Source: Candidatus Pacearchaeota archaeon
Lineage (GTDB): Archaea; Nanobdellota; Nanobdellia; Pacearchaeales; GW2011-AR1
Length of the DNA: 36,551 nt
Direction: 5' to 3'
NCBI GenBank assembly: GCA_017609885.1
Contig: JAFCDB010000003.1
Location: 1-36,551, forward strand
Shown here: piece by piece, positions 14,288 through 21,177 of the stretch
How the letters are laid out: each line of letters opens with the position of its first letter
Numbering within the stretch: the first letter of the stretch is position 1
Translations under genes and position numbers: made by a program
The notes under the pieces: model-generated
What the model saw: the letters and a program-made list of their open reading frames with translations, nothing else
Told to the model about the DNA's origin: nothing
Databases searched by the model: none

Positions 14288-14294
14288 TTAGAGA

Positions 14295-14510
14295 TTATGC
14301 AGTGTTTCCATCATAACTAGATTCTACAAGTTTAGGTTCGCCTGCTCTTTTCATTGCGCGAGGAGGGACATAATCTTTTTGAGGCAAATCTTCTTGGGAA
14401 AAATATACACAAAGTTGTCCCCTATCAACATGAAAATTTCCTCCTCGACAACGACTCTTTTGATCTTGATAAAAACTACATTCTGGAACACAAGTTCTCA
14501 TTGCCATCAC
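14295..14510 (-). CDS. Small Cys-rich protein, 71 residues
   Basis: Cysteines at about 7, 11, 21 and 34 (CVPECSFYQDQKSRCRGG... GQLCVYF) resemble a small metal or iron-sulfur site; the C-terminal half is polar. A TATA-like CTTTAAATAA read leftward (near 14534-14543) lies about 27 bases upstream of the first Met. No family is recognised; the cysteine pattern and the promoter support a real gene. Confidence 0.6.
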   Translation of the reverse strand: MMAMRTCVPECSFYQDQKSRCRGGNFHVDRGQLCVYFSQEDLPQKDYVPPRAMKRAGEPKLVESSYDGNTA

Positions 14511-14615
14511 TAAATTAAAAATCCTGCTTATTTAAAGATTGTTGTATTGAGATTTATAGATATTTTTGCTAAAAATTGATTTATTTAGTTTATCAACGGT
14601 AAACAAAAAACAAAC

Positions 14616-14665
14616 AACAGCAAACAGCTGTTTATAGATGTTGTTTGCTGTTTAAACAGCTGTTT
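14616..14665. repeat. Palindrome cluster (AAACAGCTGTTT) in a gene-free stretch
   Basis: The stretch 14511-14844 has no gene. It holds two perfect 12-base palindromes AAACAGCTGTTT (14622-14633 and 14654-14665), an overlapping palindrome GCTGTTTAAACAGC (14647-14660), and an inverted pair AACAGCAAAC (14616-14625) / GTTTGCTGTT (14643-14652). The same word occurs in the following gene (15103-15165) and in the HAD gene (12494-12505). This looks like a binding-site cluster or a strong cruciform. Confidence 0.8.
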
Positions 14666-14709
14666 ATTTCAAACAACAGGGTGTTTATAGGTTTTTTTTT
14701 GAGTGTTTT

Positions 14710-14733
14710 GACACATTCTTAGACACATTCTTA
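14710..14733 (+). repeat. 12-base tandem repeat
   Basis: GACACATTCTTA occurs twice in tandem (14710-14721, 14722-14733), followed by GACAG. It lies between the palindrome cluster and the TATA-like box of the next gene. Possible operator pair or replication slippage product. Confidence 0.7.
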
Positions 14734-14844
14734 GACAGATAATTTAAGGATTTTAAGAATTTCTTGTTAAAAAATTAGTGATTTGTCGACGGCAAATGAA
14801 GGTTGGAGCAAAAGATTTATAAAGAAAGGGGAATAATTTAGAGT

Positions 14845-15459
14845 ATGTTTGGTTGGTTTGGAAGAAAAAAAGAGATAGAATTGATAAAAGAAGAGGTTCA
14901 TGATTCTTTTGGAAAAGTTAAAGAAGATATAGACAAGCTTGGACAATGGGTTGGACATTTCAATAATAAACATGATTCACATGAAAACGAGTTTTTAGGG
15001 ATTAAAAAGGATTTGTCGTTGGTAAAAAAAGAGATTGAAGAATTAAAAGATATGATTTCTATATTTGGAAATGACATGAGTAAACAGATGTTCAAAACAA
15101 ACAAACAGCTGTTTAAGAAACAAACAGCTGTTGATGCTGTTCAAACAGGTGTGCAAACAGCTGTTCAAACAGTGAATTTTGGTGGTTTTTCGAATTTGAG
15201 TGTAACTGAGCGTGCAATTGTTTGGGTGTTAGCAAATAGTGAATTGAAATTAAGTTATGAAGATCTAGCATCTATGTTAGGAAAAACAACTTCAACTATT
15301 CGTGGGCAAATAAATAGGATACAACATAAAAGTGAAGGGTTAGTAGAAATGTATGTTGAAAAAAATGGAAAGAAAAGGATTTATATGTCTGAAGAAATAA
15401 AAGAAAAAATACTAAAAAATGTGAAAGTGAAAGTCAGAGAAAAAAGAGAGGAAGATTAA
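14845..15459 (+). CDS. Coiled-coil plus winged-helix DNA-binding protein with repeat-coded linker
   Basis: 204 residues in three parts. Residues 1-85 are a long amphipathic coiled coil (ELIKEEVHDSFGKVKEDIDKLG, KKDLSLVKKEIEELKDMISIF). Residues about 86-112 are a low-complexity Gln/Thr/Val linker (KQLFKKQTAVDAVQTGVQTAVQTV) encoded by AAACAGCTGTT words. Residues about 115-200 form a helix-turn-helix/winged helix (LSVTERAIVWVLANSELKLSYEDLASMLGKTTSTIRGQINRI). It is probably an oligomeric DNA-binding protein. A TATA-like GATTTATAAAG (14813-14823) is about 27 bases upstream. The facing gene at 15719-16519 has the same three-part plan. I do not know an assigned function; a role near the origin, in regulation or chromosome organisation, is inference. 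Confidence 0.7.
   Translation: MFGWFGRKKEIELIKEEVHDSFGKVKEDIDKLGQWVGHFNNKHDSHENEFLGIKKDLSLVKKEIEELKDMISIFGNDMSKQMFKTNKQLFKKQTAVDAVQTGVQTAVQTVNFGGFSNLSVTERAIVWVLANSELKLSYEDLASMLGKTTSTIRGQINRIQHKSEGLVEMYVEKNGKKRIYMSEEIKEKILKNVKVKVREKREED
15103..15165 (+). repeat. AAACAGCTGTT array inside the coding linker
   Basis: Copies at 15103-15114 (full AAACAGCTGTTT), 15122-15132 and 15155-15165, plus a one-base variant AAACAGGTGTG at 15143. Together with the two upstream and one in the HAD gene these make six close copies within 2.7 kb. Confidence 0.85.
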
Positions 15460-15718
15460 GTAAAAATCATTTGAAAAAGGAAGGAAAGTGAGAGTTAAAT
15501 TAATAAAAATTTAGTGGAAAAGTGATAAAAGAGATGTTGTGAAAAGGTAAAAGAGAGAGTTAAAGTAAAAAGGAGAATTAAATTGTAGTTTGTAAAAAAT
15601 AAAAAAGAAAGTAAAAAATAAAATTTTGTAAAGGAAGTAGTTAGTAATATCTAAGAAAAAATAAAGAAAAATAAGAGTTTTCTATAGTTGTAAAAGTTAT
15701 TCTGTTAACCGAAAATAA
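15460..15718. other. Gene-free purine-rich stretch between facing genes
   Basis: 259 bases, strongly purine-rich on the plus strand, with loosely repeated GAGAGTTAAA words. No open frame or TATA-to-start arrangement is convincing. It lies where two genes converge and may hold their transcript ends. Confidence 0.4.
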
Positions 15719-16519
15719 TTATAGTTCCCGAAGAGATAATAAAGTGTTTAAGGTTGCTAATCTCTTTAAACTATCTGAAATTCTAAGGAGAATGCGTTTA
15801 TTATTGATTTTTTCTTTTATTAATGGAAAACCTTTGTTAATAATTCTTTTAATGTAATCTCTAATTGAACTTTCCGAAAGATTTAATTGTTGGGATAAAA
15901 GAGAATAATCAACGAGAGTTCCTTGTTCTTCAAATTGATATATTGATGATAAAACCAACATTTCTTGATTAGTTAAACGTTTGATTTTTAATCTAAGATC
16001 TTTTTTTATATTATCTAATTGGTTTAATATAATTGAAGGATTTGGCTGTTGATTTTGAAGTTGTTGATTTTGAGGCGAATTTTGACTAATTTGAGGTGTT
16101 TTTGGTGTTTTGACCCCATAATTTCCTGTCGAAGTGTCTGTCGAAGTGTCTGTCTGTCTGTCTGTCGAAGAATGTGTCGAAGCCCCATGGTTTCCAGTGG
16201 AAAGGGGTATATTTGAAGGTTTAAGACTTTCTAAAGGAACATTATGTGTCGAAGAATGTGTCGAATTTTTGAGATGTGTCGAATTTATGTGTCGAAGTGT
16301 CGAAGTTTCAGGATTATGTGTCGAAGAATGTGTCGAATTTTGAATTTCGGGGATTTTTTGAGACTTAGAGAGGTTTTTTGTTAAAAGATCATTTACTTTT
16401 ACTAATTCGTAGAGAGAATTTTGTATTTCGTGAAGTTCTTTTTTTATAATTTCAAATTCTAAATTTAACTGATTAATATCTGATTTAACTTTTTGAAATG
16501 CCTCTTTTATTTGATCCAT
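15719..16519 (-). CDS. Coiled-coil plus winged-helix protein with Ser-Thr-His repeat linker
   Basis: 266 residues. Residues 1-55 form a coiled coil (QVKSDINQLNLEFEIIKKELHEIQ-like heptads). Residues about 60-165 are a low-complexity linker rich in Ser, Thr, His, Asn and Gln with STHSSTHN units; it is encoded by TTCGACA words. Residues about 175-266 hold a winged helix (LTNQEMLVLSSIYQFEEQGTLVDYSLLSQQLNLSESSIRDYIKRIINKG) ending in LREL. The recognition helix SESSIRDYIKRI aligns with TTSTIRGQINRI of the facing gene, so the two are distant paralogues. TATA-like CTTTATATAA read leftward (near 16543-16552) is about 27 bases before the ATG. The linker repeats are in frame, so the protein tolerates length change. 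Confidence 0.7.
   Translation of the reverse strand: MDQIKEAFQKVKSDINQLNLEFEIIKKELHEIQNSLYELVKVNDLLTKNLSKSQKIPEIQNSTHSSTHNPETSTLRHINSTHLKNSTHSSTHNVPLESLKPSNIPLSTGNHGASTHSSTDRQTDTSTDTSTGNYGVKTPKTPQISQNSPQNQQLQNQQPNPSIILNQLDNIKKDLRLKIKRLTNQEMLVLSSIYQFEEQGTLVDYSLLSQQLNLSESSIRDYIKRIINKGFPLIKEKINNKRILLRISDSLKRLATLNTLLSLREL
16127..16337. repeat. TGTCGAA array (11 copies) inside the linker coding region
   Basis: TGTCGAA starts at 16127, 16139, 16163, 16175, 16247, 16259, 16277, 16290, 16298, 16319 and 16331. Four pairs are exactly 12 bases apart, three of them with the unit TGTCGAAGAATG; a TGTC run (16147-16166) sits between two pairs. A CRISPR is excluded because units are too short and in frame. 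Confidence 0.9.
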
Positions 16520-16569
16520 TTAAATTTTAAGTGAAGGAATTATATAAAGTTTCATATAATAGAATATAT

Positions 16570-16842
16570 TTATTTGTAATTTTGAGAGTAGGCTTGATGG
16601 GTTTTATTTGATAATCTCCAACGAGTTCTTTTTAGATAATTATCTCCTAAGGAATTTTTGTGAATTGAGATGATTAGATTTTTATTTTTTAGTTCTTCTA
16701 GAAGAGATTTGGTGAATTCATGATCTCGGATTATTTCATTAGCAATTTGTGATGTGAAGAGGGGATTTGGAAATTTGTCGAAGAGAACTGAGAGAATTTG
16801 CTCTGAGATTCTTTGCTTTTTTTTCTCTGATAGTTTTGACAT
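16570..16842 (-). CDS. Small winged-helix protein, 90 residues
   Basis: The sequence RISEQILSVLFDKFPNPLFTSQIANEIIRDHEFTKSLLEELKNKNLIISIHKN has the helix-helix-turn-helix-wing order of small archaeal winged-helix proteins, and the wing follows at KRTRWRLS. It may be a transcription factor. TATA-like AAATATATAAAA read leftward (16864-16875) is about 27 bases upstream. It precedes the coiled-coil gene at 51 bases on the same strand but each has its own TATA-like box. Confidence 0.65.
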   Translation of the reverse strand: MSKLSEKKKQRISEQILSVLFDKFPNPLFTSQIANEIIRDHEFTKSLLEELKNKNLIISIHKNSLGDNYLKRTRWRLSNKTHQAYSQNYK

Positions 16843-16879
16843 GAAATTATATAGAAGAAGATTTTATATATTTTTGGAA

Positions 16880-17287
16880 TTATTCTTGTTTTGTCACCCT
16901 TGGGACAGGTATATGGAATGGGATACCTAAATCTTCTTCGAGCTGAAGAGAGCGAATGTTGCATCTTGAAAGAATTACATTCATTAGATAAATTCTAATG
17001 TCTTCGGGAATTTTTTTGTCTTTCCATTTTTCTTTTACTTCTTTTAAATTATCTTCTTTATCGAAGAGAATTAAGATTGCTCCTTGAAAATTTAGTTTTG
17101 CAAAATCAGGTTCATAATTTATTTCAAATACATAATCAAATTTCATTAAGTCTTTGTCTTTAAAAATATCTGATTTTTGATCTTCGATATTTTTTATTTC
17201 AATGTTTGTGTTTACTTTGAGATCTTTCGTTATTTCTTTTTTCTTTTCTGTTGAAATTTTTGTGAAATTAAATCCGACGAGTTTCAT
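16880..17287 (-). CDS. Conserved archaeal protein, possibly SecB-like fold
   Basis: 135 residues: a beta-rich N-terminal part (VGFNFTKISTEK, FDYVFEINYEPDFAKLNFQGAILILFD) followed by a long C-terminal helix and a Pro-rich tail (RIYLMNVILSRCNIRSLQLEEDLGIPFHIPVPRV). The order of strands, then helix, then a hydrophobic Pro-rich tail resembles SecB-type export chaperones, but I see no decisive motif. A GGAG-type ribosome-binding site lies roughly 15 bases before the ATG. The family looks conserved because hydrophobic and Pro/Gly positions are well patterned. Confidence 0.5.
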   Translation of the reverse strand: MKLVGFNFTKISTEKKKEITKDLKVNTNIEIKNIEDQKSDIFKDKDLMKFDYVFEINYEPDFAKLNFQGAILILFDKEDNLKEVKEKWKDKKIPEDIRIYLMNVILSRCNIRSLQLEEDLGIPFHIPVPRVTKQE

Positions 17288-17349
17288 TTTAAATTATCTT
17301 ATTACTCCTTTATTTTGATAAATTGAAATTAAGGTATTTAAAGATTTAG

Positions 17350-17610
17350 TTACATGAGGTCTTCCTCTGAAACAACTACAAAGTCGCCGATTGCCATTAT
17401 TGAATTGTGTGGAACTAAGAGTTCACCGACGCTGGTTCGCTCTAAATTAAGATTTTGAGTATAAGAAGTGGGATTTTTTATGACAATTTGAATTAGTTCT
17501 CCAGAACGAGTTTCAAAAGTTATGTCGTTGATAGTGCCAAGTCTCTTGCCTTCTTTAGTTACAACCATTTTCCCAAGAATTTCTTTCAGGGGTCTTTTTT
17601 CTTCTGACAT
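17350..17610 (-). CDS. PRC-barrel protein
   Basis: An 86-residue PRC-barrel: LGKMVVTKEGKRLGTINDITFETRSGELIQIVIKN, then LLVPHNSIMAIGDFVVVSEEDL. PRC-barrels appear in RNA processing (RimM) and in photosynthetic reaction centre H subunit; single-domain archaeal forms are of unknown function, possibly linked to RNA or cell division. A TATA-like TTATATATC read leftward (near 17632-17640) lies about 27 bases upstream. It is the last gene before the putative origin. Confidence 0.85.
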   Translation of the reverse strand: MSEEKRPLKEILGKMVVTKEGKRLGTINDITFETRSGELIQIVIKNPTSYTQNLNLERTSVGELLVPHNSIMAIGDFVVVSEEDLM

Positions 17611-17880
17611 AATTAATTTAGTTTAAAGTGATATATAAACTTTTCTGTGATTTTGTCTATATATAAGTTATTAAATTAAAGATATTTTGGAAATTTAGTT
17701 GTTAATTTTATTTTAGAGTTTAATTATATTTATTTAAGAATTTAATTATTTGTTTGAGAGTGTAGGAATTTAAATTGATTTATTTTTAAGTGATTATGCG
17801 AACTTTATTTTGTAATTTTATTAATTTTCATGTTTTCTTGATTATATGAACTTCTATTTATGAAATCTTTTGTTTTGAGT

Positions 17881-17904
17881 GACCCTATGATTTCGTTTGG
17901 AAAA
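17881..17904 (-). promoter_or_regulatory. ORB-like repeat 1 (reverse orientation)
   Basis: Read on the minus strand it begins TTTTCCAAACGAAATCA and continues to GGGTC. The core TTTCCAAACGAAATCA is identical to repeat 2 and resembles the archaeal mini-ORB TTCCAxxGGAAACGAA followed by a G string. Confidence 0.7.
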
Positions 17905-17933
17905 GTTTATAAAAGAAGTAAGAATTTAATTTT

Positions 17934-18012
17934 TTATTTTTATTTATAAATATTTATATTATATATAATATATATTATAAAATATATATTATATTATATT
18001 ATATTAATGTGT
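17934..18012. other. AT-only tract, likely unwinding element
   Basis: About 70 bases of almost pure A/T with TATATAATATATAT-type runs lie between ORB-like repeats 1 and 2. Such a tract melts easily and is the expected unwinding site of an origin. Confidence 0.6.
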
Positions 18013-18201
18013 TTTATTTTAATTATTTGAAAATAATTAAAATTTTTATAATTTATTATATTTAATTGTGTTAAATTAATCCTTAATTGTATTAAATTGA
18101 TTTTTAGCCATGTTTTTACAAATTTAAATTGATTTTTAGTTATTCTTTGGAAATTATATTTTTATATTCTCAAAAGTAGAGAGAATTTTTGAATTTATGA
18201 A

Positions 18202-18227
18202 TTTCCAAACGAAATCAAGGTGTAGGG
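18202..18227 (+). promoter_or_regulatory. ORB-like repeat 2
   Basis: TTTCCAAACGAAATCAAGG followed by TGTAGGG. It shares 16 bases exactly with repeat 1 and 21 of 24 positions with repeat 3. Confidence 0.75.
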
Positions 18228-18299
18228 TTTTTTAAATTTTTAAAATGAATTTTTTTTGATTTGAGGAATTTCCTAATAAAATTTTTTTGAGATTTATTT

Positions 18300-18323
18300 T
18301 TTCCAAATGAAATTAAGGTGTAG
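18300..18323 (+). promoter_or_regulatory. ORB-like repeat 3
   Basis: TTTCCAAATGAAATTAAGG followed by TGTAG, same orientation as repeat 2, about 98 bases away and 80 bases before the cdc6 start. The differences are C-to-T changes. Confidence 0.75.
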
Positions 18324-18401
18324 TTAAATACTATGCAAAAGGTTATACAAAAGTTTATAAAAAATGTTTTTTATTTTTTTATATTGAATTGAGAGGTGAA
18401 A

Positions 18402-19616
18402 ATGGAAGAAGTTGGAAAAAAGATTGATAAGATTTTTGATTCGTTTATGGAGAATAATTTGTTTAAGGATAAGTTTGTTTTGCAGGCGAGTTACACTCCT
18501 GAGACAATCCCTCATCGTGATGAGCAGATTGAGCAGATAGCTTTGATACTTGCTCCTGTTCTTCGAGGAGAGAGGACGAGCAATTTATTTGTTTATGGGA
18601 AGACAGGGAGTGGAAAAACACTTTCAGTGCAGTGTGTTAGAAATGAACTTTTGAAAAGAAATAATTTGGAAAAGAATAATTTAGTTATTGAGTATATTAA
18701 TTGCAAACTGAAGAAAGTTAGTGATACAGAATATCGGATTTTGGCAGAACTGATAAAAAAACTTGGAGGTAGCGTCCCTGCGACTGGACTTCCAACAGAT
18801 CAGGTTTATAATAAATTTATAGAACTTATTGATAATGAGAAGAAATTGATTGTTATAATTTTTGATGAGATTGACCATGCTGTTAATAAAATTTCTGATA
18901 ATTTTTTGTATAATCTGACGAGGTTGAATTCTGAACTTTCAAAAAGCCAGATTTGTATTGTGGGAATTTCAAATAATCTGACTTTTTTAGATGATTTAGA
19001 TCCGAGGGTAAAGAGTTCTTTAAGTGAAGAAGAGTTGGTTTTTCCGCCGTATGGTGCTTTGCAGTTGCGAGATATTTTAAAGGAGAGAGCTGATAAAGCA
19101 TTTAATGAAGGGGTTTTGGATGAAGGTGTTATTTCAAAATGCGCTGCTTTTGCAGCTCGAGAACATGGAGATGCACGCAGAGCATTGGATTTGTTGAGGA
19201 TTGCAGGGGAAATTGCAGAAAGAGATAATATGAAAAAAGTTTCAGAGGCAAATATTGATTTGGCAAATGAGAAAATTGAAAAAGATAAGATTTTAGATAT
19301 TGTAAAAACAGAGCCGAAGCAATTTCAGCTTGTTCTTCTTTCGATAATTGATCTTGTTCAGAAAAATAAATTAGAGGAGATTTTTACTGGAGATGTTTAT
19401 AATACCTATCAGATTTTATGCGAGAAGACAAGAACTGATATTTTGACGCAGAGAAGGGTTTCAGATATTTTGTCAGAGTTTGATATGATGGGGCTGATAA
19501 ATTCGAGTGTTATTTCAAAAGGGCGCCAAGGCAGAACAAGGAGAATTCGACTTTCAGTTCCTAAACAACTTTTTGGAAAAGTCAGGGATATTTTGAACGA
19601 CTCACTTAATATTTAA
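18402..19616 (+). CDS. cdc6: Orc1/Cdc6 replication initiator
   Basis: A 404-residue AAA+ ATPase that binds ORB elements and loads MCM. Walker A is GKTGSGKT (66-73), Walker B IIFDEID (152-158), sensor 1 GISNN (188-192), sensor 2 region REHGDARRALDLLR (about 245-258) with the Arg in GDARR. The C-terminal winged helix spans about 310-404. ATG 18402 is chosen over a GTG six bases earlier, because GAGAGGTG, a good Shine-Dalgarno match, directly precedes it; TATA-like GTTTATAAAA (18352-18361) would give a leader of about 15 bases. It lies beside the putative origin and one base before the DP1 gene. Confidence 0.95.
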   Translation: MEEVGKKIDKIFDSFMENNLFKDKFVLQASYTPETIPHRDEQIEQIALILAPVLRGERTSNLFVYGKTGSGKTLSVQCVRNELLKRNNLEKNNLVIEYINCKLKKVSDTEYRILAELIKKLGGSVPATGLPTDQVYNKFIELIDNEKKLIVIIFDEIDHAVNKISDNFLYNLTRLNSELSKSQICIVGISNNLTFLDDLDPRVKSSLSEEELVFPPYGALQLRDILKERADKAFNEGVLDEGVISKCAAFAAREHGDARRALDLLRIAGEIAERDNMKKVSEANIDLANEKIEKDKILDIVKTEPKQFQLVLLSIIDLVQKNKLEEIFTGDVYNTYQILCEKTRTDILTQRRVSDILSEFDMMGLINSSVISKGRQGRTRRIRLSVPKQLFGKVRDILNDSLNI

Positions 19617-19617
19617 A

Positions 19618-21177
19618 ATGAGGAATGAGCTATTGAGTTTTTGTATGGAGAAGGGTATCTTATTGGATAAAGAGGTTTTGAATGTTTTTAGTGAATTAAA
19701 TAATTTTGAGCTTGCGAAGAATTTGATTGAGAGGATAAATTATAGATATAAACAGAAAATTATTGATAGGAATTTTTTTGTTGACAAGGAAAAATCTCAT
19801 GATTTGCTTTCAAATTATAAGAATGTTGAGCATAAGATTGTGGAGGAATTTTTTTTAAAGCTTGGAATTGAGGTTAAAGAAAATGATTTTGAGATTTCAA
19901 ATAAATTTGTCGAGCCTTTGAAAGGAGATTTGAATTTTAAAGTTTTTCAAAATGAGCCGAAGAAAATTGAGGTTAAGGATTTTGTTAGGAATTTTAAAAA
20001 TAGGTTTAGGGTTTTGCAGGGAATTTTGCAGGAGAGGGCTGAACTTGAGAATTTGGTTTCGATAAACCGGCTTGAGCAGGGAAGACAGGCTTCGATTATT
20101 GCACTGGTTTATGATAAGAGAATTACAAAAAATGGGAATGTTTTTCTTGAAGTTGAAGATTTAACTGGCAGGGTAACTGCAATTGTGAATAAAGATAAGG
20201 AGGAGCTTTTTAAAAAGTGCGGCGAGATTTTGTTAGATGAAGTTATTGCGCTGAAATGTTCGTCAGGGGGAGAGTTAGTTTTTGTTAATGATATTATTTT
20301 TCCAGATATTCAGATTTTTGAAAAAAAGAAATCAAAAGTTGAGGAGATAGCTGCTTTTATTTCTGATATTCATGTTGGAAGCAATAAGTTTTTGGAGAAA
20401 AATTTTTTGAAATTTATTTCTTGGTTAAATGGGGATTTTGGCGGGGATGAGCAAAAGAAGCAGGCATTGAAAATAAAATATCTTTTTATTACTGGGGATA
20501 ATGTTGATGGGGTGGGAGTTTTTCCTGGGCAGGAAAGTGAGCTGGCGATTAAGGATATTCGAGAGCAATATAAAAAATTAGCGGAATTGCTTTCGAAGAT
20601 TAGGGAAGATGTTAAAATTATAATTTGCCCTGGGCAGCACGACGCTGTTCGGCTTGCTGAACCACAACCTGTGATTGGAGAGTATTATGCAGAACCGCTT
20701 TATTATTTGAAAAATATTTTGTTTGTTACAAATCCTTCGATTGTTGAAATTGGTTCGCAGGTAAGATTTAAAGTTTTGATGTATCATGGGGCAAGTATGC
20801 ATGGAATAATAAATAATATTGAGGAGCTGAGATTAGGTAAGGGGCATGATTCTCCGACAGATGTTGTTAAGTATATGTTGAAGAAACGACATTTGGCGCC
20901 GACACATTCGCTTGTTACTTATACGCCTTTGGAAGAAGAAGATCCTTTATTGATTAAAGATATTCCGGATATTGTTGCAACTGGGGATTTGCATAGGCCA
21001 GAAGTTGCAGATTATAATGGGGTTTTAGCAATTGCATCGAGTTGCTGGCAAAGCAGGACTCCGTTTGAGGAAAAGGTTGGAAATAATCCTGACCCTTGTA
21101 AGGTGCCAATTTTTAATTTGAAGACGAGGGAAGTTAAGATTTTGGATTTTTCAGGAGGGGAAGATGATAGTGATTGA
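19618..21177 (+). CDS. polB: Family D DNA polymerase small subunit DP1
   Basis: 519 residues. An N-terminal helical region is followed by an OB fold (about 155-230) and a calcineurin/Mre11-like phosphoesterase domain with 3'-5' exonuclease role (245-519). Metal motifs seen: SDIHVG (249-254), TGDNVDG (292-298), PGQHD (338-342), YHG (389-391) and GDLHR (456-460). The usual forms of two of them are PGNHD and GHxH, so a conserved Asn is Gln and one His is Asp here. The length is normal for DP1 (about 480-620). It follows cdc6 by one base and overlaps the HD gene by 14 bases. The symbol is the archaeal name for this subunit. Confidence 0.92.
   Translation: MRNELLSFCMEKGILLDKEVLNVFSELNNFELAKNLIERINYRYKQKIIDRNFFVDKEKSHDLLSNYKNVEHKIVEEFFLKLGIEVKENDFEISNKFVEPLKGDLNFKVFQNEPKKIEVKDFVRNFKNRFRVLQGILQERAELENLVSINRLEQGRQASIIALVYDKRITKNGNVFLEVEDLTGRVTAIVNKDKEELFKKCGEILLDEVIALKCSSGGELVFVNDIIFPDIQIFEKKKSKVEEIAAFISDIHVGSNKFLEKNFLKFISWLNGDFGGDEQKKQALKIKYLFITGDNVDGVGVFPGQESELAIKDIREQYKKLAELLSKIREDVKIIICPGQHDAVRLAEPQPVIGEYYAEPLYYLKNILFVTNPSIVEIGSQVRFKVLMYHGASMHGIINNIEELRLGKGHDSPTDVVKYMLKKRHLAPTHSLVTYTPLEEEDPLLIKDIPDIVATGDLHRPEVADYNGVLAIASSCWQSRTPFEEKVGNNPDPCKVPIFNLKTREVKILDFSGGEDDSD

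Larger units (their letters stand above)
17881..18323. other. Putative replication origin (oriC) upstream of cdc6
   Basis: The 791-base gene-free stretch 17611-18401 contains three related 24-26 base repeats in opposite orientation around an A/T-only tract, just before the orc1/cdc6 gene. Archaeal origins commonly lie next to cdc6 with inverted ORB elements around a duplex-unwinding tract. Degenerate half-sites TTTGGAAATT and AATTTCC also occur near 18146-18155 and 18269. Confidence 0.75.

Noticed and set aside
16119-16340. CRISPR-like repeat array
   Set aside because: Units of 7-12 bases, irregular spacing, all in the frame of the minus-strand gene and matching its Ser-Thr-His linker.
16134-16343. 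Plus-strand Cys/Val/Glu-rich ORF
   Set aside because: It is the mirror of the TGTCGAA array; the minus-strand frame continues into good coiled-coil and winged-helix domains.
13144-17805. TGCGAACTT word found at 13144, 13775 and 17797
   Set aside because: A nine-base word three times in gene-poor DNA is weak; contexts differ and no position rule is seen.
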